From contig CM020620.1 of assembly GCA_009829735.1 (NCBI GenBank), positions 14,567,420 through 14,631,419 on the forward strand: 64,000 nt of DNA. The letters are read 5' to 3'. Position 1 is the first letter of the stretch. Every line of letters begins with the position of its first letter. Origin of the DNA: Pyropia yezoensis. Lineage: Eukaryota; Rhodophyta; Bangiophyceae; Bangiales; Bangiaceae. The position numbers and the translations under genes are program-made. Below the pieces are notes generated by a model. The model saw only the letters and a list, made by a program, of their open reading frames with translations, was not told the origin of the DNA and did no database searches. Shown piece after piece: positions 11,049 through 21,336 of this stretch.

Positions 11049-11822
11049 CTATTGCGGCGGCGGCCCGCCGGCGCTACCGAGGCTGCCGACACCACCGGGG
11101 CTGCGGCCACAGCCGCCACCGCCGGCGTCGCTGTCTGGGGTGCCCCCGCTATTCGGGCGCCCCCGCTTGTCCCACTGCCCTCCTGCGGTTACTGTGGCCG
11201 CGGGGTGAGGAGGGGGGTAGCGCGGGGAGCGCAGGGGGGCGGCGGGAGGGAAGGGAGTGCGCACCGCCATGGACGCGTCCCCCCCCACCCCCGGCAGCCG
11301 CGGAGCGGCCGCGCCGGCGTCACCAACGTCGCTGACCCCCCCTCCGCCCACTGACGACGGCGGGTCCCCCGCCTTTCCCGGCTGCGGCGGGGCGGCTTCC
11401 CCCACCCTGCACGCGGGGGCAGACGCAGCGGCGGCGAGCGCGTCCGCGGACCTCACCCTCGACGGCCACGTCGCGTCGGTGAGTGGGGGGGGGGTGACGC
11501 GGCCGTTGGGGAGGGAGTCGCAGGCGTGGGGGACCGGGCAGTAAGGAGGACTGGCTGCGAAGTCCCAACGGGAGCCCCACGTCCCCCCCTCGCGGGGCGC
11601 AACTCCCGTGGGTCGCCATGGAGACCAGACAATCGCCACACGAACGCGCTGCGGCGCCGGCGTCGTCGTCTGGACAAAGGGGCCAGGTCCCCCCTCAGAT
11701 CGCAGGCCTTGGAGGCTGTCCGGATGACGATATCCACATCCATCTGACCCCCCCTCAACGACCATTCCCGGGGTACCTTTCCCGGAGAAAGGAACCAGGT
11801 TACTGCTGAGGCAGGAGCACAC
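11049..11822 (-). CDS. Possible 5' portion of the Ala/Gly/Pro-rich gene (left copy)
   Basis: A 257-codon frame upstream of the previous entry, with high GC at third positions in its 3' half (GGGGVSDVGDAGAAAPRLPG, GQWDKRGRPNSGGTPDSDAG). The right-arm copy is 41889-42599. It may be joined to the downstream frame by an intron or hidden indels. The opposite strand also has a plausible short exon (11272-11478), so strand is not certain. No recognised domain. Confidence 0.25.
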   Translation of the reverse strand: MCSCLSSNLVPFSGKGTPGMVVEGGSDGCGYRHPDSLQGLRSEGGPGPFVQTTTPAPQRVRVAIVWSPWRPTGVAPREGGTWGSRWDFAASPPYCPVPHACDSLPNGRVTPPPLTDATWPSRVRSADALAAAASAPACRVGEAAPPQPGKAGDPPSSVGGGGVSDVGDAGAAAPRLPGVGGDASMAVRTPFPPAAPLRSPRYPPPHPAATVTAGGQWDKRGRPNSGGTPDSDAGGGGCGRSPGGVGSLGSAGGPPPQ

Positions 11823-12136
11823 ACGCCAGGAACCGGCAACTCAGTTCTCTCCCAGGGGAAAGGTTGGAGAGCCTTTCCCGGGAGGAGCCGGATAGGCCTT
11901 TCGGCGCCGTACTTGGCGAGACCCGCCTCCTGGGCTTGATGCAGTGGAAGATTAAGCGTCCTCGATCCCCTATAAGCTGCCCTAATCCCCTAATGCGGTA
12001 CCTTTCCCCTCAGGAAGAACTGTAGGTTGGATGCAGCCAGGAGACATTGGGCCCGGATGATTAGTGAAGGGGTGCTCACACATTTCCCGGGGCACCCCCC
12101 CTAACCGCGCCCCGAGCTGACGTTTCCCGGGCCCGA
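11211..12136. repeat. Local duplication, copy 1, left of the assembly gap
   Basis: This ~926 bp segment is repeated at 12637-13554 directly after the 500-N gap. The right arm has only one copy (about 41500-42430). The two copies differ mainly by one-base indels in homopolymers, with copy 2 having more losses. Confidence 0.9.
11778..12132. promoter_or_regulatory. Cluster of TTTCCCGG motifs
   Basis: TTTCCCGG occurs at 11778, 11874, 12083 and 12123 with related TTTCCCC and AGGGGAAAGG boxes between them. The same cluster is in copy 2 and in the right arm (about 41515-41880). The motif resembles an E2F-type core. It lies between two divergently placed gene candidates, so a promoter role is conceivable but unproven. 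Confidence 0.3.
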
Positions 12137-12636
12137 NNNNNNNNNNNNNNNNNNNNNNNNNNNNNNNNNNNNNNNNNNNNNNNNNNNNNNNNNNNNNNNN
12201 NNNNNNNNNNNNNNNNNNNNNNNNNNNNNNNNNNNNNNNNNNNNNNNNNNNNNNNNNNNNNNNNNNNNNNNNNNNNNNNNNNNNNNNNNNNNNNNNNNNN
12301 NNNNNNNNNNNNNNNNNNNNNNNNNNNNNNNNNNNNNNNNNNNNNNNNNNNNNNNNNNNNNNNNNNNNNNNNNNNNNNNNNNNNNNNNNNNNNNNNNNNN
12401 NNNNNNNNNNNNNNNNNNNNNNNNNNNNNNNNNNNNNNNNNNNNNNNNNNNNNNNNNNNNNNNNNNNNNNNNNNNNNNNNNNNNNNNNNNNNNNNNNNNN
12501 NNNNNNNNNNNNNNNNNNNNNNNNNNNNNNNNNNNNNNNNNNNNNNNNNNNNNNNNNNNNNNNNNNNNNNNNNNNNNNNNNNNNNNNNNNNNNNNNNNNN
12601 NNNNNNNNNNNNNNNNNNNNNNNNNNNNNNNNNNNN
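12137..12636. other. Assembly gap, 500 N
   Basis: Exactly 500 N, a conventional placeholder length. Any frame translated through it is meaningless. The flanks are near-identical, so the gap probably marks a failed overlap, not unknown unique sequence. Confidence 0.98.
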
Positions 12637-13554
12637 GGGGGTAGCGCGGGAGCGCAGGGGGGCGGCGGGAGGGAAGGAGTGCGCACCGCCATGGACGCGT
12701 CCCCCCCCACCCCCGGCAGCCGCGGAGCGGCCGCGCCGGCGTCACCAACGTCGCTGACCCCCCCTCCGCCCACTGACGACGGCGGGTCCCCCGCCTTTCC
12801 CGGCTGCGGCGGGCGGCTTCCCCCACCCTGCACGCGGGGGCAGACGCAGCGGCGGCGAGCGCGTCCGCGGACCTCACCCTCGACGGGCCACGTCGCGTCG
12901 GTGAGTGGGGGGGGGGGTGACGCGGCCGTTGGGAGGGAGTCGCAGGCGTGGGGGACCGGGCAGTAAGGAGGACTGGCTGCGAAGTCCCAACGGGAGCCCC
13001 ACGTCCCCCCCTCGCGGGGCGCAACTCCCGTGGGGTCGCCATGGAGACCAGACAATCGCCACACGAACGCGCTGCGGGCGCCGCGTCCGTCTGGACAAAG
13101 GGGCCAGGTCCCCCCTCAGATCGCAGGCCTTGGAGGCTGTCCTGACGATATCCACATCCATCTGACCCCCCCTCAACGACCATTCCGGGGTACCTTTCCC
13201 GGAGAAAGGAACCTTACTGCTGAGGCAGGAGCACACACGCCAGGAACCGGCAACTCAGTTTCTCTCCCAGGGGAAAGGTTGGAGAGCCTTTCCCGGGAGG
13301 AGCCGGATAGGCCTTTCGGCGCCGTACTTGGCGAGACCCGCCTCCTGGGCTTGATGCAGTGGGAAGATTAAGCGTCCTCGATCCCCTAATAAGCTGCCCC
13401 TAATCCCCTAATGCGGTACCTTTCCCCTCAGGAAGAACTGTAGGTTGGATGCAGCCAGGAGACATTGGGCCCGGATGATTAGTGAAGGGGTGCTCACACA
13501 TTTCCCGGGGCACCCCCCCTAACCGCGCCCCGAGCTGACGTTTCCCGGGCCCGA
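12637..13554. repeat. Local duplication, copy 2, right of the assembly gap
   Basis: Repeats 11211-12136 with scattered single-base losses (for example GGGGAGCGC against GGGAGCGC). Probably an uncollapsed overlap or haplotype copy; see findings. Confidence 0.9.
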
Positions 13555-13707
13555 ACGTGCTCCCGCGCGAGCTAGCTTGGAATTATGCATTATCATTGGA
13601 GTTGTGTTGATGACTAATCGTGGGCGGCGTCAACCGGCCCTGAAGACCCACTTCACCAGAGGGAAAAGGGCCATCCGGCGCCCATCTGTCCGGCGGGCCG
13701 CCTCTGC

Positions 13708-14714
13708 ATGTTGCCATCGGGGCAAGGTGCGAGCTGCGGCCTCCTCGCCAAGTCGAGCATCGGCGGCAGCGGCGGCGACGGCGACAGCGGGAGGAGTGGC
13801 GCGCCGCCTTCGCGGGCCGCCCCGCGGCGGCTGTGGCGGTGGAGCGATGGCAGTGGCGGTTGCGGCGGGGGTCGCCCCTTTGCTGGTGGCGATACCCCGC
13901 CGCAAGCCCCAAGCCAGGCAGCCGCCGCTGCCGTTGCCACGCTGCGGGGGTGGCTCGCGTCGGACGTGTACGAGTGGGGGGGGGACGCCCCGGCGGCGAC
14001 CACCACCCGCTACGGCGTGCACGGCGGCGGCGACGGCGGCGGCGGTGCGGACACCGCTGCCGGCCTCGACCGCAACCCGCCGACGCTGGCCGGCGACGCG
14101 GACACGGCCGACACGGCCGCCGCGCTCGACACGCTCGGGCAACTGGCAGGGGGACGATGGGCCGCCGACGTTGCCGCGGTCGCGCACGCGCTGCTGGCGG
14201 AGCTGCTTCTCGGGGCGACTGTCGCGGGCGACGGTGGCGGCGGGGGGCCGGGGGTCGCGGCGGGGCGGCTGCCCTCGCTGTCACGTGGGGCACTTTGCGG
14301 TATTCCCGCCACTGAGTGGTGGCAGCCACAGGCGGCTCTCGTTGGCGGTCGCCCGCCGTCGCCGCCGCCGCCTCCGCCGTCGGAGGCGGCCACCCACGAC
14401 CTCCGGCAGGCGCGCGCCGAGACGCTGCCACCGCCCCCACACCCGCCGCCACCGCCGCCGCCGCCCCGACACCCGCCGCCGTCACCACCACCGCCGCCAC
14501 CGCTGCAGTCGCGGCCACTGTCGCCGTGGTCGACACCGAGGTCGCCGCCGACGCTGCCACGGCCGCCACGGGCGGGCAAGCGGTCACGGGGTGGGCCGTC
14601 GCCGCCGCCACCACTTCCGCCGACACCGCCACCACTGCCACCCCCGCCGCCCCACGTGGCCGCCGCCCCGACAGGGTGGGTGGGGGCGCTGACCGGCTCG
14701 CCCTGCTTCCGTAA
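13708..14714 (+). CDS. Hypothetical Ala/Pro-rich protein, frame ambiguous (left copy)
   Basis: From ATG 13708 the frame reaches a convincing region around residues 75-210 (LRGWLASDVYEWGGDAPA, DTAAALDTLGQLAGGRWAADVAAVAHALLAELLLG) in which nearly every codon ends in G or C, including GAC, TAC and CAC. Past about 14340 that frame becomes a poly-Pro run, while the frame ending at 14714 becomes more protein-like (VAVVDTEVAADAAT, GQAVTGWAVA). A hidden indel or small intron near 14340-14420 is therefore likely. The first ~40 codons differ in frame between the arms. No domain recognised. Confidence 0.4.
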
Positions 14715-15333
14715 TGATGACTCCTCGCATGTGGGCTTCCCGGTCGGTACGTTTAGCGCCGCATGCGTTGGCGACGCGGCGTCGGGCGCCCGCCGCTGCC
14801 GGAGGTTGTCGGAAGAGGCGGTGGCGTGCGGCACCGACATGGCCGCGTGTTTCCGATTTATAGGGCTGGTGTGACGCTGTCACCCGCCGGTGTGTGCGAA
14901 GGGGGGGGGGGGCGATGCCGGGGTCGCCTGGCTCTAGACAAACGAGACAGCGGGCCCGTGGCCTCGGCGCCCCGCCGTCTTGACGATTCTGTTCATTTTA
15001 TTTTTGTTTTTCTCATCCCTCTTGTGACACCCCCTCTCCCCTTCTTCCCTCACGGGAATAGGAGGGGACGGCGGTCGTGGAACAGAGGAGTGGCTCTACC
15101 AGAATCGTGAAGATGCACGTGGAGAGACAATGTCTGTCACGGCCAGCGGCTGCGACAGGCCCGACTCAACGCGCGGCGACCGCCGTCGCATGGCTCCAGG
15201 CGGTGTCCCCCGCCGCCAGCGCCACCGTCTCAGCCGCCGCCACCCTGCTACAACCGCTACCTCCGACGCCACCACCGCCGCCGCCGCGGCCGTCTCTGCA
15301 AACCCCCCTGTCCAGCACCTTGCTCCAATCCCC

Positions 15334-16268
15334 TCAACACAAGGTTGAAGCAATCTTGATCTTCGCAGCGAATTCATCCGAGCAGCCCAGGGAGCAGAAG
15401 CCGAAGCTGAGCGGGTTAGCCCCAAATAGAAGCGCCTGGCACCCTGAATTGCACAAGCGGAACTCCTGGTGATGATGCTTGCCTGTGCAGCTGAAGGCCC
15501 CGCGCAGGGGGGGCGGGCGTGCCGCCGGTGATGACTTGAAGGTGACCTTGCCCTTCGCCTTCACCGCGCGGTTGGACGCATAGTGAAACTTCGCCACAGG
15601 AACACCCGCCTTGTATCGAAACTCGCCACCCCCGAAGACAGTGAGGTCATATGACGAGCCGCGAAAGGTCCAATTCTTAGCGTAGACACTCCCCTTGAGG
15701 CGGCTACCGTCGCGCCAGACGCCCCTCTGAATCATTAGCACGTGGTAGTGGCGAAGAAGGGGCCTACCGTCCACCGTCATCCGCGACACGCCGCGGACGA
15801 CCATCTTGACAAGCTCCTCATGCGAAGAGGCACTTACGCTCTGACCACCCCGTCCACCACGGTCTCGATCGACATCTTCGCCGAAGCCAGCCCACCCAAG
15901 CTATCGTCCGCCCCCGTCCCTTGCAGGGTTCGCAGCCCGCGGGTGGTGAGGGGAAGCTGCTGACTTTTCCCCTCACCCACCCCAAACTCGTGCGACCCCA
16001 CGAAAGTCGTGTCGGCGCCTGCTGCCTGTGCCACCACCCACGTTCACCGAAGTATCAGCCATGCCTCCGGTGGCGGTACGTACACCGGCGGAGGTGCTGT
16101 CGGACGCGAAAACGCCGCGGTCCACCGCGTGCAGCTGCGGTCTTGCCATCAAGGTGACGACGTCGGTCGCACGAGACGCCGCAGGCACCGCGGTCGTGTC
16201 CCCTCCAATAGGAGCATTGAGGTGGTCATGACTGCAACTGACAACAAGAGGACCAGCCGGAGGGCCAT
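15334..16268 (-). pseudogene. Secreted Cys-containing protein, frameshifted copy (left arm)
   Basis: Mirror of the intact gene at 38789-39724. Relative to that copy it has single-base indels near 15838 (AAGAGCG reduced to AGAGCG on the coding strand), near 16035 and near 16220, so no continuous frame remains; the C-terminal 156 codons are still open (15334-15804). Either this copy is decaying or the assembly is unpolished here. Two compensating indels around 15480-15520 make the C-terminal Cys-containing stretch read differently from the right copy. Confidence 0.7.
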
Positions 16269-16492
16269 GGTGACGCGCTGTGGGGCACCGTGAAGAGGGC
16301 AAAAGGGAGGAACAATGGTAGGAAGCGGGGCGACCCTAGTGGGAGCTCTTGTTTGGCGCGTGACTACGGGATCGAAAAGAGGACGGGGGAGGCTTGACGG
16401 ATGGTACCTTACGAGGTACGTCGGTGGTGCGACACTGCGGCTGTCATGATGCCCGACTGGGAGACTCGGCAAGAGCAGTCCAAGCACCTCGT

Positions 16493-16499
16493 TTTATAG
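16493..16499 (-). promoter_or_regulatory. TATA box of the secreted-protein gene (left copy)
   Basis: TATAAAA on the minus strand, 225 bases upstream of the ATG at 16268; mirror of 38559-38565. Confidence 0.5.
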
Positions 16500-17085
16500 C
16501 CAACCCACCGGATTTAGGGTACAGCGCGGCGGCAGGAAGCTAGCAGCTTAAGCAATGTGGGGAGAGGCGGAGGCAGGTGCGCCGCAGAGGGAGACCTTGT
16601 CATATGCCTAGCAAAGATGTGCCATGGACGTTGACAAGGATTCCACTTTTACTGGACTCCTCCAGATACCGTCTGAGGGGGAGGAAGCCACATGGGCGCC
16701 ACTGATCGCAGCGGAGAGCGACATCTGGAATCGTCAAGCCAGGGGGCACCGGGCGAGGTGACGACAGGTCACGCATGGGGGAGTCCGATACACATGCCCA
16801 GGGGACCGCTGGGGAGAGCACGTGTCAACTCTAGGCTCCCGGGAGTGGCCGAGGACTGCCCGTGGAGAGGTCGACTTTGGGGGGCGGTCCCCTGAGGAAA
16901 TCCAAGGGCTGATCTGTCACAGACTAATGCCTATCCACTAATTTAACCCCCTTCCAATGTACCGCCCTCCCCCCTACTATTTAAGCGGTGGTCCCCTGTG
17001 CGCGGTAAGCCCCCCCCCGTCGCTCCCCCGCCGCTGCTGCGGTGGCCACTGCCGCCGCCGCCGGCAGCCCTTCATTGGCTGCTGC

Positions 17086-17178
17086 AACCGTCACCCCCCC
17101 CCCTCCCCCCTCCAGCCAGGAGCCCCGTCATTGGCTGCAACCGTCACCCCACCCCCCCCCCCTCCCTAAGGAGAACTG
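17086..17178 (-). repeat. G-rich dispersed repeat with CCAAT box (left copy 1)
   Basis: On the minus strand: ACAGTTCTCCTTAGGGAGG, a long G run, then TGACGGTTGCAGCCAATGA twice, separated by GGGGCTCCTGGC. A second copy in the same orientation is at 20308-20420; mirror copies are at 37880-37972 and 34638-34750. Confidence 0.7.
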
Positions 17179-17240
17179 TCGCGGGCGAGGGTTAGGAAGG
17201 GGACCCGTCGCTGAGCGCCTCAGCATCTAGGGGGAGGGTC

Positions 17241-19000
17241 TCAGCGGCGGGTGGCGTGGAGAGACGTTGACGGCGGCTCCTCCTTGAACTTATCCCCGTC
17301 TACATCCAGGCCCCTTCCCACAAAGCCCATGAACGTGGCGTCGACATCGGAGTCGTCTGCGTCGTCCATGTGGTTGTCATTGTTGTCTTCGTTGTCGTCG
17401 CCGTCGTCGCCCCCCTCCTCCTCCCAGCCCTCCCCCCACCCCGCGGGTCTCCAAAATCGCCATAGCTCTGCCTCGGCGACCCCCCCAAGGGCCACGGCCG
17501 CCGCCCACTCCCGCCCTGTCACCACCGCGTCGACGTCTGCGCCGAGTGCGGCGGCCCACGAGTACAGCAGCAGGCAATCCCGGTCAGGGAAGAGGGGCGT
17601 CTCGGGCCGCACCGACACGGCGGGAAAGGATAGCATGTCCGCCTCGGCAAGCATCGCAGCCGACGCCTCGGCGTCGCCGCCGCCGCCGCTGCCGAGGGAA
17701 AAGAGGGTGCCCAGCTGGCGGTAGGCGGCAACCGCGCCGGGGGACTGCCGGATGGCGGGGCCCACTGACCGGAGGAGAGAGCGGCCGAGCCGCTCGGCAG
17801 CGGACGAGCCGTCGAGAGTGGCCTGCACCAGCCGCCCGCTGGGGAGGGGGGTGGGGCGGCCATCCGCGCCGGCGGAGGTGGAGCTAGAGCGCGCCCTGCG
17901 CCGGCGTCCCGACGACGGCGGTCCGCCGGCCGACGGCGCGGGCGGGGGGAGCGATGACGGGGGAAGGGCCGGGCCTCCAGGCGCGGTGGCGGACCCGGTG
18001 CCCCCGCCGCCGCCCCCCCCCCGGTCGGGCGTCACGGGCGGGGCCACAGGCGGAGGCGGCGGAAGCGGCTGCACCGTAATGCCCCCCCCCGGTGAGGGCG
18101 GCGGCAGCGCGGCGAGGAGGCGGTCAACGAGCGCCGCCCGCCCGAGCGCCGCGAGCGCCGGCCCATCAGGCGCCGCACGACGGGCGGCGTCGCGGAGCTC
18201 GGCCAGCCGGAGCGCCGGCACCACCGCCGCCGCGCCCCGCCAGCCTGGCCTCGCAGCCAGGCCCGACCCCACCAGCGCTGCCGCCGCGGCGGGGACGTCA
18301 ATCTCGGGGTAGGCCGCAGCGGCCTCGCGGGTCACCCCGCCCGACGCGGCGGCGGCGCGCCGGAAGAGGCGCGCAAACAGCCGCCGGGGGGGGTCGGCCA
18401 GCGCCGCCCAGCGGGCGGCGAGGCGGCGCTCACCGGCCGACAGCGCCGACGCGTTCTGCGAGTCTTCCCTCTCCCACCCCCCCCAGCAGAGGCCGGGCCC
18501 CTTCCCCAACACCGAAGGACCTCGCAAGCCCCAGCTCTTTGGCCGCCGCCGAGACGGCGGCAGCCACCACCCCGGCAGGCGGCGGCGGTGGGGCCCCACC
18601 CGCCGCCGCCACCGCCCCCCAATCGCGCCGCTGCGTCGTCGCTGCTACGGCTGTCCACGTCAGCACCGGGTGGGCTGCACGGCACCACCGCCACCGCCGC
18701 CATAGCAGCCACCGCCGCCGCCGCCGCCGCCGTCGCCAACGCCGTTGCCGCCGCCTCGGCCGTTGCTGCAGCTGCCACCGCGGTCTGGCCCACCGCGGGC
18801 GCGGCGCCTCTCCCCCCGCCCCCCCACCCAACCCCTGGCGGCAACGGCGGCGGCAGCGGCGGCGGCGGCGAGCTTGGCGGCGACAGTGTCCGGCACGGCC
18901 GCTTGGCTGCCTCCCGTCCGCGGCCAGGGGGGCGGGGGGGCGGCGGCGCCTCCTCCGCCGTGGCGGATGCGGCCGCGCGACCGCGCCGCGATGGGGGCAT
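17241..19000 (-). CDS. FAN1-like protein without the VRR nuclease domain (left copy)
   Basis: From the frame 18599-17241 (452 codons), residues 72-165 match the FAN1 winged-helix and SAP-like region: RRLFARLFRR, AYPEIDVPAAAAALVGSGL, LRLAELRDAARR and the following ALVDRLLAAL. Residues 288-370 match the next FAN1 segment: YRQLGTLFSLG, MLSFPAVSV, LFPDRDCLLLYSWAAAL and EWAAAVAL. It then runs into an acidic tail (EEEGGDDGDDNEDNNDN) and stops, so the TPR and VRR_NUC nuclease parts of the usual ~900-1000-residue protein are missing. The ATG MPPSRRGR at 19000 is the likely start, but joining it to the FAN1 part needs two frame changes in G runs, present in both arms. FAN1 family members are DNA-crosslink repair nucleases; this one is probably truncated or regulatory. 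Confidence 0.6.
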
Positions 19001-21130
19001 GCCAAGCGGCAGCGGAGAAGGCGATGCGGAGCGCAGACGCGGCCACGAGGGAAAGGGGGGGGGGAGGGGGGGGGGGGGACTTAGGAGGAGGAAGGGTGGC
19101 GGAGCAGGTGGGGGAGAGGCGCACGGGATGGGAGCAAGTGGGAAGGCACAGGGAAGAGGAGCGGGGGAGCAGTTGAGGGAAGAAAGAGCTGATGTCGGGC
19201 GTACCGAAGATTGATTTCGGTGGCCGCTCACCACCATTGCTGGCGCTGGATACTGCACGTCGACGGCCGCAGGACGCGTTTAGTTCAGTACGTGACAGCC
19301 AGCGCCCCCTGCACCCGTCACGAGGGGACATGCGCAGCTACCGGTGGTTGGGAGGCGGTGGGCAGCCTCGCGGCACGCAGAACTCTCTCCAGGCGGGTGG
19401 TGCGCCGGGCGGGCCGATGGCGTGCGGGTGGCGGCGCCACGCCCCCCGTCCTTTTGACCTCATTGTGGCGGCGAATTTGGACGGAATGAGATGGGGAGGG
19501 GAAGGGACATACCGGCTGCCGACCCACCCACCCACCCACCCCCCGGCGCCCCAGCCGTGGACGTTGCAGCAGCCGCTGTGGTTTGGGGGGCGAGGGGAAG
19601 AGGCAACGGAGACGGGGGGGCGACAAGACGCAGAGGTCACTACACTATTTCTGCCATGTCAAAGGCGTGACGAGAAGATGGGACGAATCCAACGTGTGGG
19701 GCCACTGCCAGCGACCAGGCGACCAGCCCGCCCTTTCCCGGCACGCGCCGCAATGGCACGCTGCCAATGTACCAGCTAGGTCTTCCCCTCTGCCCCGGCC
19801 CCCTTCCCCCACCGCCCCCTTGCCCCCCCCACTTTCCCCCTCCCCAAGCTGTGCAGTCCAAGCACGGCTGGCAGCAACTCCCCTGCCGGCCCCTTCCTCC
19901 CCCCCCTCCCCCCGACTTGCCCCTGACCGCGGCGGGGAAAGGCACGAAGAGGACGCACCACCCTTGCCTGCGTCGTGGCGAACAGACTGCTACCTCCCAC
20001 CGGACGGCGGCGGCCGCCGCCGCCGCTCGTCACGCGGGTGTCTCGGACGAAGCACTCCGCTGCAGGCTGGTGGGTCAGGACGGAAAGGGGGGGCGTGCAT
20101 CGCGTGAATGTCGAAGATTGCGGAGCGATGGAGGAGGCGCAGCGGCGATGGATACTTTTCTTAGACCAAAGAAGACGTCAAGGTGGCGACCCGTTGCCTC
20201 CACGTTTCTCTGCGGGACCGTCCTGACAGCGATCAACCGGTGGGTGGACAGCTACACGGATGGTTTCAGCACGGCGATGGGGAATAAGATGGTGGCTGAC
20301 TTCTCAGCCCGTCATTGGCTGCAACCGTCACCCCCCCCCCCCTCCCTCCCCCCCGCCAGGAGCCCCGTCATCGGCTGCAACCGTCACCCCCCCCCCCCTC
20401 CCTCCCTAAGGAGAACTGTCAAGACCAGCTACGCCCGCCAGCCTTCCTCGCAAAGAACTCAGAACGCGACCCGACCCGAGGCTACATACTGGCCCCTACA
20501 CACTCATTCGCGGTGCGACGGCGAGCCCATACTGACTGCTCTGAGCGCCTGAAAATCACACCCCCCTTCGTCCGACGACTTATGCGCAGAAAGTGGGAGG
20601 AGGGCGGGCGTAGCTGGTGTGGGGCGGCGAAAGGAGAATGCCTGTTCCCGACGCGCCACACCGCACTACGCCACCACCGCCACCTCCGTCACAACGTCAA
20701 AGCGATCGACCGCTGCCAGCAGAGAACGGCCTCACCATTGGGTGGGACTTCCTCAAGACGGCGGGGTGGTAGAGGGGAACGTTGTGGGTGGCTGGGGGGT
20801 GGTGGGGGGGGGGGTTCGGAGGTGGGGTCGCGGAGACGGCGGCGGTGGTGTCTGGGTGGGGAGCGGCTCGACCTTGGCGAGGCCTTCGCTTTAAATCCAT
20901 GCATTGTCACGCCTGGGAGAGCGTTTTTGGTGCCACGATTGGCTGCCCGACCCTTTTCTACGCCCAATCCCGACCCCAAACGTGAGCAGCCACCCCCCCT
21001 CCCACTCCAGTCCGCTCGAGTGCCGCTTCTCCTGCTCCACTGCCGTGGGAGAGTGGGCGTTGCCTTCGAGCTTCCATAGCGGAGCTTGTGCTTGCCGCTG
21101 GGAAACACCACACACCGCGGTTCATGGGTC
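19001..21130. other. Intergenic region between FAN1-like and glutaredoxin-MsrA genes
   Basis: No supported gene. Contains one copy of the G-rich CCAAT repeat (20308-20420), CCC/GGG runs and a GTGGGTGGGTGG run near 19530. Open frames conserved in both arms (for example 19767-20552 and 34073-35293) lack codon bias and look like shadows. Mirror region 33928-36057. Confidence 0.4.
20308..20420 (-). repeat. G-rich dispersed repeat with CCAAT box (left copy 2)
   Basis: Same structure as 17086-17178, but both half units are TGACGGTTGCAGCC(A/G)ATGACGGG. The orientation is the same. Confidence 0.7.
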
Positions 21131-21138
21131 TCCATAAA
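21131..21138 (+). promoter_or_regulatory. TATA-like box of the glutaredoxin-MsrA gene
   Basis: CATAAAAG about 200 bases upstream of the chosen ATG (21337), followed by a pyrimidine-rich leader. This supports the internal ATG over the upstream open frame. Mirror copy at 33920-33927. Confidence 0.4.
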
Positions 21139-21336
21139 AGTGCCGCCGTCGTCGTCTTTGCTCGACGCCAGGTCCCTGTCATCATTCCTATCGCGTACCT
21201 TGCCATCCTCCATCCGCTCCCACCCCTCTCCCCCTCCCTCCTTGTCGCCGTTGTTGCGTTCCCGCAGTGCCTTCGCCCGCCTTCAGCTCCACTCCACCTT
21301 CCCTCCTTTTCCTTTTTCGTTCCACCGCTTTCCGAG

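Noticed and set aside
11272-11478. Possible exon MDASPPTPGSRGAAAPASPT ending at a good donor GTGAGT
   Set aside because: Good start context and donor, but no convincing acceptor or partner exon on this strand, and the opposite strand also has coding-like bias.
11982-13183. Two 360-codon ORFs across the gap
   Set aside because: Most of their length is translated N; they are artefacts of the gap.
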